The notes under the pieces: model-generated
The model's input: only the letters and a program-made list of their open reading frames with translations
Database searches by the model: none
Told to the model about the DNA's origin: nothing
Program-made: the position numbers and the translations under genes
Shown: piece by piece, positions 18,594 through 28,001 of the stretch
Layout of the letters: each line of letters opens with the position of its first letter
How positions within the stretch are numbered: the first letter of the stretch is position 1
Origin: SCBR16-9 sp964537975
GTDB lineage: Bacteria; Hydrogenedentota; Hydrogenedentia; Hydrogenedentales; SCBR16-9
Direction: 5' to 3'
Length of the DNA stretch: 64,000 nt
NCBI GenBank assembly: GCA_964537975.1
Contig: CAZIDP010000020.1
Span: 6,858 to 70,857 of the forward strand

Positions 18594-21080
18594 TTACATT
18601 TCTTTAGATAAGGCAATTCGCATTACATCACCAAGTTCTTGCAAAGTATAGGGTTTTTGAATAAAACCACACAATCCTTTTCCAACGAAACGTTGTGAAA
18701 CTTCTTGCTGGTTGTATCCACTGGACATGACACAACGCACACCTGGATTTATACGTCGCATCTCACGATAAGCTTCTGCACCATCCATATGGGGCATGGT
18801 AAGGTCCAGGACGACACAATCGATAGCGTTCTGATGTTCTTTATAAAGTGATACAGCTTCCCGGCCATCTTCTGCGGTAATGACATTATATCCAATTCGC
18901 TCCAGCATTCGCTTGGCTAAATGTAGTATAACCTCTTCATCGTCTGCCAGCAGTACAGTTCCTGTTCCCAGATGCTGTTGTTTGGTCTTGTCGTTTTCGT
19001 TGGGAGCAGAAACCGAACCAGTGAAATGGGCAGGAAACAGAATTTTAAATGTACTGCCTTGCCCTTCCTCAGAATATACTTTAAGCGCACCACGATGTCC
19101 ACGAACGATACCCATAACAGCAGCCAAGCCCAACCCTCTACCAGTAAATTTGGTTGTGAAGAATGGGTCAAATATGTTAGATAGTGTTTCGGCATTCATG
19201 CCACACCCCGTATCGGCTACTTCCAGGAAGACAAATTTACCTTCAGGTAAGCCCTCATCCAGAAACACATCACTCAGATAACTTCGATCACACTCCATCA
19301 CACCGGTACTGACAGAAATAACGCCACTTTTATCAGCGATGGCATCTGACGCATTAATAACCAGGTTCATGACAACTTGTCGAATCTGGGTTACATCTCC
19401 TTCAATCACAGCGACGTCTCGAGTTAATTGTAAGCGCAACACGGCTTTTTTCGTAATACTGACTTGCAGCATCTGTGTCATGTCTTCTATGACATCATTT
19501 AAATTGATAGCGGAAATAACAAATTTACCTTTACCAGAATATGCCAGCATTTGTCGGCACAGATCGGCCGCACGACGCGATGCCTTTTCTATTTCACTGA
19601 GGTAGACCTGTGCAGGCGATACTGGCGACAAGTCACTTAACGCCAGGTCCGCATTCCCTAAAATAGCCAGCAATATATTATTAAAATCATGCGCAATACC
19701 TCCTGCCAATACACCCAGACTTTCCAGTTTTTGAACTTGCTGCATGTGTTGTTCCAAGCGGTGCCGTTCTTCATCTGCCCATTTGCGGTTGGTAATATCA
19801 TGGACAATACTCAGGCATTGTTTAACCCTACCGGATGGATGGCGCAGAAATACGATGTCACGACTATAAAACCAGGCACAAGCTTCTTCATCCTTTTTCA
19901 TAATCCGATACTCAATGGAAAGCACTTGTCTGTCTTGTGCCTTTAACAAGTGCAACCAATGTGTATGGATTCGTTCAATGTCTTCTGGATGTATAAAACG
20001 TTGAATTGCAGACTGCGTAAGGTCTGCGATATTCGTCAGATTCCATTTCTGTACTTCATCTGGAATTTTATTGATATAAATAACCTGCTTAACATCAAGA
20101 TCATACACGGCAACATAATCAGGAGTAGTCTGTAAGACTGCATCGATAAAACGTTCCCGCTGCTGCATGTGTGTGGTTAATTTTTCACGTGCTTCCAATT
20201 CTTTTTGCAGAGCAGTCGTTTTAACGTTAACCTGATGACGTAACGACATTGTCCACCCGATAAAAAGAATAACGATTAAAACAATCCCTCCCATAATCCA
20301 TAGAAAATAGTTCCAGTAAGGCCAAACTGTTTGCTGGCGATGAAACATTGTAAACCAGTTTTCACGAATTCGGTCGTAGGTACCACTTAATCTGATAGCA
20401 TTTAAACCTTCATTAATGATATTTAATGTTTCGACATCCTCTTTAGCTACCGATATGCAATAATCCAGCGGCATCAATGTGAATTCTAGTTCTCGCAAGT
20501 TGTCTATGTGATTGGTGCGAATCTCATGCCAGGCAAGTATTCTAAGTGCCAGGACAGCATCATACTCTCCTTGGGATAACAGGCGAATGGCCATGCCTTG
20601 ATTACCTACACGAATTATTTCACCTGCCAAGCGTGTCGTCTGCAGATATTCATCCATAACATCATGTTCTTGGACGATAATGCTTTTCCCACGTAAATCC
20701 TCAATGTTTTGGTCAGGCGAATCAATTCTTACAAAAGCACTGTGGGTAGCAACGATGGTGGGTAAACTAAAATCAAACTCCTGTTCACGGTCAGCAGTGC
20801 GGAACATCCCCAAGATACCGTCAATATCTCCACTTCGCAAGGCATCTGGTACATCAGTCCAAGAGCGCAATTTTATCTCAAATTGTTGTCCAGTTTCGGC
20901 TTGAATAGCTTCAATCAAGTCAACGAGAAATCCTGCCGGACTCCCTGTGTCATCCAGGTAGGTATATGGAAAATAATGGGCATCACCGTGTAATAGAAGC
21001 ACTCTTTGGTTTTCAGCTTGAGCGCATACTGGTAATAAGAAACCAACTACACATAAAGACAAAAACAGCGCTCGAATCAT
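18594..21080 (-). CDS. Hybrid sensor histidine kinase with periplasmic solute-binding sensor
   Basis: 828 aa. Order: signal peptide 1-22; type-3 periplasmic solute-binding domain about 25-245 (YFPYTYLDDTGSPAGFLVDLIEAI ... GTYDRIRENWF, quoted in parts); one transmembrane helix about 258-278; PAS domain about 305-430 with the PAC ending 'SIVHDITNRK'; HisKA with phospho-accepting His464 in 'GGIAHDFNN'; ATPase boxes 'NLVINASDA', 'VADTGCGM', 'GRGLGLAAV'; C-terminal receiver with acidic pair in 'LLADDEE' and phospho-acceptor Asp759 in 'VVLDLTMPHMDG'. The periplasmic domain suggests sensing a small ligand such as an amino acid. No response regulator with a DNA-binding output is adjacent. Start ATG 21080 follows AGGAGGAGG by six bases; TTG 21086 overlaps less well. 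A 6-bp palindrome lies upstream. Confidence 0.95.
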   Translation of the reverse strand: MIRALFLSLCVVGFLLPVCAQAENQRVLLLHGDAHYFPYTYLDDTGSPAGFLVDLIEAIQAETGQQFEIKLRSWTDVPDALRSGDIDGILGMFRTADREQEFDFSLPTIVATHSAFVRIDSPDQNIEDLRGKSIIVQEHDVMDEYLQTTRLAGEIIRVGNQGMAIRLLSQGEYDAVLALRILAWHEIRTNHIDNLRELEFTLMPLDYCISVAKEDVETLNIINEGLNAIRLSGTYDRIRENWFTMFHRQQTVWPYWNYFLWIMGGIVLIVILFIGWTMSLRHQVNVKTTALQKELEAREKLTTHMQQRERFIDAVLQTTPDYVAVYDLDVKQVIYINKIPDEVQKWNLTNIADLTQSAIQRFIHPEDIERIHTHWLHLLKAQDRQVLSIEYRIMKKDEEACAWFYSRDIVFLRHPSGRVKQCLSIVHDITNRKWADEERHRLEQHMQQVQKLESLGVLAGGIAHDFNNILLAILGNADLALSDLSPVSPAQVYLSEIEKASRRAADLCRQMLAYSGKGKFVISAINLNDVIEDMTQMLQVSITKKAVLRLQLTRDVAVIEGDVTQIRQVVMNLVINASDAIADKSGVISVSTGVMECDRSYLSDVFLDEGLPEGKFVFLEVADTGCGMNAETLSNIFDPFFTTKFTGRGLGLAAVMGIVRGHRGALKVYSEEGQGSTFKILFPAHFTGSVSAPNENDKTKQQHLGTGTVLLADDEEVILHLAKRMLERIGYNVITAEDGREAVSLYKEHQNAIDCVVLDLTMPHMDGAEAYREMRRINPGVRCVMSSGYNQQEVSQRFVGKGLCGFIQKPYTLQELGDVMRIALSKEM

Positions 21081-21111
21081 GGGCAACCTCCTCCTGTTCT
21101 AAGCACTTCTA

Positions 21112-21125
21112 CCTACTAAAGTAGG
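21112..21125. promoter_or_regulatory. Short palindrome upstream of the hybrid kinase gene
   Basis: CCTACT-AA-AGTAGG is a perfect inverted repeat about 30 bases upstream of the kinase start. It could be an operator or a small 5'-leader hairpin. Only the symmetry supports it. Confidence 0.3.
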
Positions 21126-21223
21126 GTTATGGAAATGCGTTTGTCAAGCAGATGAGGAATTTATATGATATTGCCAAAATTATACTTGGTGCTAGTTAGC
21201 AAAATGAAGTAACAATTGGTTAT

Positions 21224-21910
21224 TCAACCTGGCGACATATCCAGCAATCCGGCATCTTTGAGGTGCCTGACATCACCCCAGGTATCGAGGCACCAACCAA
21301 CAGGATCGTTTTCATGGCTGAAAATACTAATAGAAGTGTTACGAATCGCAAATGTGCGCGTGCATTCCATTTCAAGACCGATAACTTGCCGGAAAAAGAA
21401 ATTCAACACGCCTCCATGTGTAACAACGGCAATATTCTGACCAGCATGTTCGACAGACTTCGTGTTAAAAAAGTCCATGAAACGTTGGCGAAATGCTGCA
21501 CGCGTTTCACCTTCGGGAACAGTGTAGTGTTCTTTGTCCCAATTTTCCGGTGCTTCCGGATATTGTGCTATGACTTCATTCCAGCTTAAACCTTCCGCAA
21601 CACCAAAATGACGTTCACGCAAACGTGAATCGGTAATGACCTGCATTTTTGTACTCTTTGCCAAATACCTGGCGGTATCCCTGGCCCGCCCGAGATCGCT
21701 GGCATATAGATGATCGAACGCATTTTCAGAGAATCGGTCGGCCATAGCGCGGCACTGTGCATGACCGTGTTCAGACAATACACCATCTTGCTGCCCTTGA
21801 ATACGCAGTTGGACATTGCTGACGGTTTCTCCATGGCGTATCAGGTAAAACCAAGTTTTTGTATGTTGTGCGTCACAATGTGTATTTGTCGGAGCTTTTA
21901 CATCGTTCAT
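21224..21910 (-). CDS. Histidine phosphatase family protein (phosphoglycerate mutase-like)
   Basis: 228 aa. The catalytic 'LIRHGETVSN' motif (His about 27) starts the fold; 'YASDLGRARDTARYL' holds the second phosphate-binding Arg; acidic Glu is in 'ETRAAFRQRF'; and 'VVTHGGVLN' holds the second active-site His. It is most like the broad-specificity acid/sugar phosphatases (PhoE, CobC, GpmB group) rather than a glycolytic mutase because of length and lack of mutase inserts. A cytoplasmic protein; the extra 20 N-terminal residues before the first strand are polar and may be an over-long start. Single gene between the kinase and the polyphosphate-type operon. Confidence 0.9.
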   Translation of the reverse strand: MNDVKAPTNTHCDAQHTKTWFYLIRHGETVSNVQLRIQGQQDGVLSEHGHAQCRAMADRFSENAFDHLYASDLGRARDTARYLAKSTKMQVITDSRLRERHFGVAEGLSWNEVIAQYPEAPENWDKEHYTVPEGETRAAFRQRFMDFFNTKSVEHAGQNIAVVTHGGVLNFFFRQVIGLEMECTRTFAIRNTSISIFSHENDPVGWCLDTWGDVRHLKDAGLLDMSPG

Positions 21911-22110
21911 GAGAAATCACTTACTTTATAATGGGTTTATTTCGGTTGGATAACTACCAGAAATTGCATGCTGAAAATGATTACCTGAATCGAATAATTC
22001 AGGTAAACTTGCAACAACGAAATCTGAGAATTTTGGATACTGTTCAGCGTGTTCTAATTGCTATTTCAGATGCGAGAAGGTTTATCGGTGTATGATATAA
22101 AAAAACGTAC

Positions 22111-23292
22111 TCATGAACCAAACCAGCCACGGATATTCTCAAAGAATGGCTTTGGCTGTGTACGCACCAGCACCGATTGACCGGGGGTGAATTTGTCGGG
22201 TGGCAGATCACCGACCAGCACCGGTCGACCCCAGGGAGTAGCTGCTATATTCTGGATCAGTTGCAGCGGATATTCTTCCATACGAGGGCTGATGTTTAAT
22301 ATTCGCGCCAAGGTAATATCTTCCGGATTGGACCTGGTGAATATTTCTACTTGTTCTCCAACCTCAAGCTCCAGGGTCCTGTCTTCTCTGACAAAAGCAA
22401 CAACCCGTGCCCCTTCAGGGTCCGCGATGTGGAGAATAGGTACACCAGCCAGCACAGTAGAACCTGGTCGATAATCAATCCGCGCCACACTGCCTTTTAT
22501 AGGTGAGCGTAAAACAAGATATTGAAGCTTCTCGCTAATCTGATTTACCAGATTTTCCTGCATCTGAATACCCAACGCCAAGGACTCCAAAGCAGGAGAG
22601 AATCCAACCTCGGTTTCCCCTGTTTCGTATTCATCCAAACGTTTACGGATACTGTCTATACGCGTATTCGCCTCAAGCATAGCAGTCTCATGTTCACGAA
22701 TCTGAGTCCGCAATGATTCTACTGTCAGCTGCGTTTGTTCAAGTGTATATGGGTCCAGTATGCCGTGATTTACCTGTTCTTTCTCCTGCTGCATTTGGAT
22801 TTCCAGGCGAGTAAGGTCGACTTTGTCCCGCTCCTGTTGCACCACGCGGTCCAGATAAGCGAGACGCGCCCCTTCCAAATCCATCAGAAAGCGTCGACGC
22901 TCAGTTTCCTGGTCCAGTCCAAAGATTCGTGCATCTGTACGTGCTGCTTCCAACTCTGCCCGCAACCGCTGCAAGGCGACCTCTGATGTCAGCAGTTCTG
23001 CCCGCACCAGGGTATCATCCATGAGAGCCAAAACTTGACCCTCTTCTACTTTCTCGAAGAGGTCGATACTCACACCGCGCACAATGCCATCATTCAATGG
23101 GGCAACGCCAACTTCGTACACATCAACAATACCTTCGATTAGACCGACCTGTTCGTATTGTCGGCCCAGTAAAACAATAACTACCGCTGTGGTCAGCAGC
23201 CAGACGGTCAAGGGTAATGCCCGGAGTCGCCACAGACGAAAGCGCCGGCGGAACGGCATATGAATCACCTTGTCGTGTACTGACTCCCCCAT
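22111..23292 (-). CDS. HlyD-like membrane-fusion (periplasmic adaptor) protein
   Basis: 393 aa. A basic cytoplasmic start (HMPFRRRFRLWRLRA) is followed by one transmembrane helix (about 27-45), a first biotinyl-lipoyl half (GIVRGVSIDLFEKVEEGQVLALMDD), a long coiled coil (about 95-235), the second lipoyl half (LRSPIKGSVARIDYRPGSTVLAG) and a beta-barrel domain. Such adaptors normally bridge an inner-membrane pump to an outer-membrane channel. No ABC or RND pump is adjacent; instead its ATG overlaps the DUF4956 stop (TAATG), so it is translationally coupled to the DUF4956 and VTC genes. A role with those proteins in the envelope is inferred from coupling only. Confidence 0.88.
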   Translation of the reverse strand: MGESVHDKVIHMPFRRRFRLWRLRALPLTVWLLTTAVVIVLLGRQYEQVGLIEGIVDVYEVGVAPLNDGIVRGVSIDLFEKVEEGQVLALMDDTLVRAELLTSEVALQRLRAELEAARTDARIFGLDQETERRRFLMDLEGARLAYLDRVVQQERDKVDLTRLEIQMQQEKEQVNHGILDPYTLEQTQLTVESLRTQIREHETAMLEANTRIDSIRKRLDEYETGETEVGFSPALESLALGIQMQENLVNQISEKLQYLVLRSPIKGSVARIDYRPGSTVLAGVPILHIADPEGARVVAFVREDRTLELEVGEQVEIFTRSNPEDITLARILNISPRMEEYPLQLIQNIAATPWGRPVLVGDLPPDKFTPGQSVLVRTQPKPFFENIRGWFGS

Positions 23293-23999
23293 TAAACTTC
23301 AGCCTCCTCTTCTTGTAGTACAAAGGTGACATTGGAAACACCCACCAGACCACGTAACTCTTCGACCAACAACTCGGCCTGGCCTGGATCGCGCATTACC
23401 AGTCGATAGGCCACCTCACCTTCACCTTCTTCATGAAATCTTTGCGAAACAAGTTGGGTACTGCGGCAATGTCGTCGTAATATGTCTTGCCAGGATTCCC
23501 GACGCAACTTTTTCATTTCCCAGTGAAACCGAACAAATCCATCGCCGGTTCGTCTGCTGCCAAATTGTGACCAGTGCAAATACAACACTAACGTGCAGAA
23601 AACCAGTGTACCGATGATTGCAATAGCGTAATTCCGCGTTCCGCAGGCCATGCTGTTTATGAGCGCAAAAAAGATGAATGCGGTATCTCTGGTATCCTTG
23701 AGGATGTTTCGAAAACGTATAACACTCAAGGCACCAACCAGCCCGAAGGCAATGGCAATGTTGTTGCCAATGACCATGAGTCCAATAGCAAGGATTATGG
23801 TCAATAAAATGATAGATTGTACAAAAGAGCGCGAGTAAGAAAGTCCTTGATGGGTATAGATGTACACCCAGGCTGCGAGTTGACTCAATACAAATGCAAG
23901 AAGAAGACTCAGGAGAACTTCTTCAAAGGTGATGTGGTCCGGGCGCACCATACCAAATCGCAAACCGTCAAATGATACATTCATAAGGTCGATATCCAT
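23292..23999 (-). CDS. DUF4956 multi-pass membrane protein
   Basis: 235 aa. Four to five hydrophobic helices between about residues 25 and 145, including 'IILAIGLMVIGNNIAIAFGLVGALSVIRFR', where the Gly-Ala-Leu-Ser-x-Ile-Arg-Phe-Arg signature defines DUF4956; a soluble C-terminal domain (about 150-235) looks like the ACT/ferredoxin-like tail seen in MgtC/SapB-type relatives. The family is regularly encoded beside VTC-domain polyphosphate polymerases, as here. ATG 23999 overlaps the VTC gene by 19 bases; ATG 23984 would give a classic ATGA overlap with the VTC stop and is equally possible. Probable function: membrane partner of polyphosphate synthesis or transport (family association, not shown by sequence). 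Confidence 0.9.
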   Translation of the reverse strand: MDIDLMNVSFDGLRFGMVRPDHITFEEVLLSLLLAFVLSQLAAWVYIYTHQGLSYSRSFVQSIILLTIILAIGLMVIGNNIAIAFGLVGALSVIRFRNILKDTRDTAFIFFALINSMACGTRNYAIAIIGTLVFCTLVLYLHWSQFGSRRTGDGFVRFHWEMKKLRRESWQDILRRHCRSTQLVSQRFHEEGEGEVAYRLVMRDPGQAELLVEELRGLVGVSNVTFVLQEEEAEV

Positions 24000-24769
24000 T
24001 TCGGACTACGCAAATCAATCCCCTCATTTTTTAGCATTCTAACACACTCCACGTATTTGGCGCAGGAAGAACGGTTTAATTCAAAACGTTGAATCAAACG
24101 TCGCACCCATTGAGGTAACGCATTGTTGAACTTGATTTCAAACATGACATCAAAGGCATCGACATCTTTATATCGTCTAGGGTTATAATTCCAGATATCT
24201 TCTGAATAAGCTGCAACGGGATAAGTAGAAAGACAACGGTCCAAAGAAATGCGTACTGGTTCTTCCAAGGCACTCATATAGGCTTCACGCATATAGCGAA
24301 CCATACAGCGCGGAATTGCACCTATCGATTCCTGATATGTTCGGAAATTATACAATTTTTGCAATTCACCGGGGGCATTACTCAGTAAAGCTGCTTCACA
24401 ATACCCTTCTCTGCACAGTATGCGAGGCAAGTATGATCTTTTAATACCTACCCGTTCTTTCTTTATGACCTTATCAATGCGGCGTTTTAGTTCCAGGAAA
24501 ACAGGTACATCGGGCCCTTCGCCATAACTACGCACCCGTAACTTGAATCGGTTCTTCTCGCCAAATTCCGAGCTTTCAGACAAAATTAAATCCGGGCTAT
24601 CGAGATAGAGACTCAATATGGGATAGGAACACCCTGTTCGGACATGGGGATCAGAGGAAACATAGGGCATCATGGTTGTTACCAAAGCCTGTGCTTCCAA
24701 TTCATGAAGATAGTATTTGGCCTCAATGCGTTGAAAAACTTCTCCACGATTTGCGGCACCAAAAAGCAT
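23981..24769 (-). CDS. VTC-domain polyphosphate polymerase-like protein
   Basis: 262 aa. The triphosphate-tunnel fold of VTC4 makes polyphosphate from ATP. The basic and acidic tunnel residues expected for the family are visible in order: 'RIEAKYYL' (14-21), 'LSLYLDSPD', 'NRFKLRVRSYG', 'VFLELKRRIDKVIKKERVGI', 'RYMREAY' followed by 'VRISLDRCL', 'MFEIKFNN', and the closing 'SCAKYVECV' (Ser-x-x-Lys-Tyr). None of the key Arg/Lys/Glu positions seems lost, so it should be catalytically competent. First gene of an operon of three overlapping genes. Start ATG follows GAGGGAG. Soluble by itself; membrane attachment would come from DUF4956. Confidence 0.9.
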   Translation of the reverse strand: MLFGAANRGEVFQRIEAKYYLHELEAQALVTTMMPYVSSDPHVRTGCSYPILSLYLDSPDLILSESSEFGEKNRFKLRVRSYGEGPDVPVFLELKRRIDKVIKKERVGIKRSYLPRILCREGYCEAALLSNAPGELQKLYNFRTYQESIGAIPRCMVRYMREAYMSALEEPVRISLDRCLSTYPVAAYSEDIWNYNPRRYKDVDAFDVMFEIKFNNALPQWVRRLIQRFELNRSSCAKYVECVRMLKNEGIDLRSPKWISTL

Positions 24770-25112
24770 GGGCTACTGCTCCCTCAAGTTCTGGCATGGG
24801 AATAAAAACAGGGGTTTCGAACGAAAATCCTAACATTATAATAACAAAAAATCCAAACTGTTAAAATCTTAACCTAATTATAACGTAAACAGATATTATT
24901 TGTTTGATTATTTAATACAAATTTCAATTATTCTGGAGAACAATATCATCATTTACACGCAAAATTACTTTTTTCTTAAATCTGATATCGGGTATGCTTA
25001 TGTTGTATGAAAATTAAAGATTAATGGGGGAATTGAAGATTCTATTCTACAGCTTCAAATCACTCAATACTAATATTAATGTTATTATTACACCTACCCA
25101 GGAGAATATATT
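24770..25112. other. Divergent intergenic region, 343 bp
   Basis: Very AT-rich spacer between the VTC operon (minus) and the WbsX-like gene (plus). A minus-strand TATAAT lies near 24836, a plausible -10 for the VTC operon, but I see no good -35 at the right distance. No gene, repeat or stable RNA structure recognised. Confidence 0.4.
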
Positions 25113-26246
25113 GTGAAAGACAATATAACCATTGCGACCTACTATTTTCCCAACTACCACCCCGACCTGCGAAATGCCAAACAGCACGGCACAGGATGGA
25201 CAGAATGGGAACTGGTCAAACGAGCAGAACCACGATATCCGGGACACAACCAACCACGTGTGCCAACTTGGGGGTATACTGATGAATCTGACCCAAAAAT
25301 TATGGAGATGAAAATCAATACTGCCGCGGATCACGGCATTGATGTCTTTATTTACGACTGGTATTGGTACAACGACGGCCCTTTCCTGGAACGTGGTTTG
25401 GAAGAAGGATTTATGAAAGCACCCAATTCCGAGCGCATGCAATTCGGTATTATGTGGGCGAATCATGACTGGATAAATATACATCCAGCAAAACTATATA
25501 CGACACCACAAGTTTTGTACCCGGGCTCCATCACGCCAGAAACTTTCGATGTGATGACTGATCACATCATCAATCACTATTTTTCACACCCCAGTTATTG
25601 GAAAATTGCAGGTTGCCCCTATTTTTCGGTGTATGAACTGTTTCGCATGGTAGAAGGGTTTGGTGGGCTTGAAAAGACCAGAGTCGCTTTGGAAATTTTC
25701 AGAGAGAAGACCAAGGCGGCTGGCTTCCCTGATCTTCATTTGAATGGTGTCACTTGGGGTATACAATTGTTACCGGGTGAGCAGGCCGTTTCCAATCCGG
25801 CAGAATTGGTGTCCTATCTCAATTTTCAAAGTGTAACCTCTTATGTGTGGATACACCAGATAGCATTAGACCAATTTCCAGAAACACCCTATAACGAAGT
25901 CATGGAAAAAGCCCGTGAAGTCTGGCAAAAAGGATGTACCGAGTTTCCAGTACCCTATCATCCCAATGTCACCGTAGGCTGGGATGCCTCTCCCCGAACC
26001 GTACAATCGGATGAGTATCTTAATGCTGGATATCCCTTTATGCCATCTCTCGGGAACAATACCCCCGAGAACTTTAAAAAGGCACTTGACTCCGTTCGAT
26101 CCTTTATTCTGGATCGTCCGGAAGAAGAACGTATTTTCAGCATCAATGCCTGGAATGAATGGACCGAAGGAAGCTATCTTGAACCAGATACCGTGAATGG
26201 ATATGCCTATCTGGAGGCTATTCGCGATACTTTCACAAGAAAATAG
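25113..26246 (+). CDS. WbsX-like / GH99-like protein
   Basis: 377 aa, no signal peptide. Opens with the WbsX-family hallmark 'IATYYFPNYHPD', then 'HGTGWTEWELVKRA', 'GIDVFIYDWYWYNDGPFLE' and 'FGIMWANHDW', and ends 'FSINAWNEWTEGSYLEPD'. WbsX proteins were first named as glycosyltransferases of O-antigen clusters but share a barrel with GH99 mannanases/mannosidases; the Glu residues in 'WNEWTEGSYLEP' fit a GH99-like active site. Start is GTG 25113 with AGGAG nine bases upstream. First of three plus-strand genes with glycan-related products (next start 62 bases on). Hydrolase versus transferase is unresolved. Confidence 0.88.
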   Translation: MKDNITIATYYFPNYHPDLRNAKQHGTGWTEWELVKRAEPRYPGHNQPRVPTWGYTDESDPKIMEMKINTAADHGIDVFIYDWYWYNDGPFLERGLEEGFMKAPNSERMQFGIMWANHDWINIHPAKLYTTPQVLYPGSITPETFDVMTDHIINHYFSHPSYWKIAGCPYFSVYELFRMVEGFGGLEKTRVALEIFREKTKAAGFPDLHLNGVTWGIQLLPGEQAVSNPAELVSYLNFQSVTSYVWIHQIALDQFPETPYNEVMEKAREVWQKGCTEFPVPYHPNVTVGWDASPRTVQSDEYLNAGYPFMPSLGNNTPENFKKALDSVRSFILDRPEEERIFSINAWNEWTEGSYLEPDTVNGYAYLEAIRDTFTRK

Positions 26247-26308
26247 TAGAACTGATTTTCACTTAAAGGTGATTTCGGTTTTATTAAAAAAAGGAAGGAG
26301 TTGCACGA

Positions 26309-27937
26309 ATGATTCTGGGCATTTCAGGGTGTTTGATATACTTCATGAGTGCCATGAGTGCTTCTGCGCCATTACAATGTGTGCAATATTGCATTCTGGA
26401 ATTTGAGCTGGAAGCTGACACGGTTATTGAATCACCACTCGACGTAGAACTAACAGGGATGTTTTCTGCTACTGGAGACATCACGGTACAAATTGCCGGA
26501 TTCTGGGACGGGGGTAGAAGCTGGAAATTACGTTTTAAACCGTTGGTGGCTGGCGAATGGCATTATACAATCCAGGCTTCACATCCATCCTTGCATGAAA
26601 AATCGGGAACCATCCAGGTTGCACAGGCCCAGGGTAGCTCTCTACTGGAAAAGCATGGAGGTATCCTCCAGGTATCTGAAAATAGAAGACACCTCACCTA
26701 TAGTGATGGTACTCCCTTCTTTTGGCTGGGTGATACCTGGTGGTTTGCTCCCAGTGAGTATGTGCCTTTGGAAGGCTCAACCCATCCGGACATTGAGTCT
26801 GCATTCAAGCACATGACCGCACGCAGGAAAGCACAGGGCTATTCCATCATACACATGGCATTTCTCGGCCCAAACAGCCACGGCGTGAACAGCTTTCAGG
26901 GAGGAGAGATTGATCCGAAATATTGGCAGATCATCGATCAGTATATGGATTATACCAATGCGGAAGGACTGATACCGGTGGTGGGGTTGGCGTTTCACTC
27001 CGGACTGGATTGGCTGAACCTCGAACAATGGAAGCAAATTTGGCGTTATTTCATTGCCCGATATGGCGCCCATGATGTCTCCTGGCTGGTTTGTGGTGAG
27101 TACAATCAACACAATGTACCAGAACGCGTTGAAAAGGCAATGGCATTGGGTGCATTCATCAAAAAAACAGACCCCTATCAGCGGGCAATGACTATACATC
27201 CCTGGTGGTATCGTGGTGAAGAACGGCAGGCTTGGGATGCGCCCTGGTACGATTTTGTCATGTTGCAAGGCGCGCATGAGGCTGATGTTCCAGCGGCAAA
27301 CCTGTATTGGGATGTCTGGTTCGGTAAAGACACTGGTGAGAAGCATCCGATACCTGTTCTTGAAGGAGAAGCACGGTATGAGGGTATTCGAAATATTAAC
27401 GAGAACGATGTCCGGGCAACTGCCTACAGGGCAATTCAGGCTGGGTCCTTCGGCTTTACCTATGGCAGCCATGGTTTATGGTATCCGACGCAAGATGAAA
27501 ATGACGAAACATTTAAGGAGTGGGGTGATCCCATACCTTGGTGGGAAGCACTCGAACGTCCCGGTGGAGCGCAAATGAAACACTTGCGTTCTTATTATGA
27601 GATGTTGCCCTGGTGGAATCTGGAGCCTTTGCCGAATGGGATTCAAACAGTAAATGAGCAAACGACATTCACCGAAAACCAGCGCGTATTGGTAAAGGCG
27701 CATGTGCCTGAAGTTTATTCAATATATTTCCCGGCCCATCACGACACCGGTATTGAATTGTACTTAGCGGAGATACCGAGCGAAAGCTCTTATCAAGGAC
27801 ATTGGTATAATCCGCGAACAGGTGAGAAAACATCCTTGCCGGAAACACTAAGTACACACAACAACACATTATCGTTGCCAGCACCTCCTGACACCCAGGA
27901 TTGGTTGCTGGCATTATTTATCGAAGTTAAAAAATGA
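26309..27937 (+). CDS. Exported DUF5060-DUF4038 glycoside hydrolase (GH140/apiosidase-like)
   Basis: 542 aa. A short signal peptide (about 1-20, GCLIYFMSAMSASA), an N-terminal DUF5060 beta-sandwich (about 25-105, VELTGMFSATGDITVQIAGFWDGG), a DUF4038 TIM barrel (about 125-450: 'YSDGTPFFWLGDTWWF', 'HDVSWLVCGEYN', 'YDFVMLQGAHE', 'PVLEGEARYEG'), and a C-terminal DUF5605/DUF4038-associated beta domain ('DTGIELYLAEIPSESSYQGHWYNPRTGE', quoted in parts). The Glu of 'LEGEARYEG' and the Asp of 'WYDFVMLQ' are in the positions expected for the two catalytic acids. Good Shine-Dalgarno AAGGAAGGAG. Characterised relatives cleave apiose side chains of pectin; that specificity cannot be read here. Confidence 0.9.
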   Translation: MILGISGCLIYFMSAMSASAPLQCVQYCILEFELEADTVIESPLDVELTGMFSATGDITVQIAGFWDGGRSWKLRFKPLVAGEWHYTIQASHPSLHEKSGTIQVAQAQGSSLLEKHGGILQVSENRRHLTYSDGTPFFWLGDTWWFAPSEYVPLEGSTHPDIESAFKHMTARRKAQGYSIIHMAFLGPNSHGVNSFQGGEIDPKYWQIIDQYMDYTNAEGLIPVVGLAFHSGLDWLNLEQWKQIWRYFIARYGAHDVSWLVCGEYNQHNVPERVEKAMALGAFIKKTDPYQRAMTIHPWWYRGEERQAWDAPWYDFVMLQGAHEADVPAANLYWDVWFGKDTGEKHPIPVLEGEARYEGIRNINENDVRATAYRAIQAGSFGFTYGSHGLWYPTQDENDETFKEWGDPIPWWEALERPGGAQMKHLRSYYEMLPWWNLEPLPNGIQTVNEQTTFTENQRVLVKAHVPEVYSIYFPAHHDTGIELYLAEIPSESSYQGHWYNPRTGEKTSLPETLSTHNNTLSLPAPPDTQDWLLALFIEVKK

Positions 27938-28001
27938 CATAGCCGCTGCAATCTATTTCCACTGATTATTTTGCGTGCGTTTAACAGGGAAGAACAAGAA
28001 C

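Noticed and set aside
26777..27472. Open frame of about 230 codons antisense to the DUF4038 gene
   Set aside because: The plus-strand barrel motifs occupy the region and the antisense product shows no domain.
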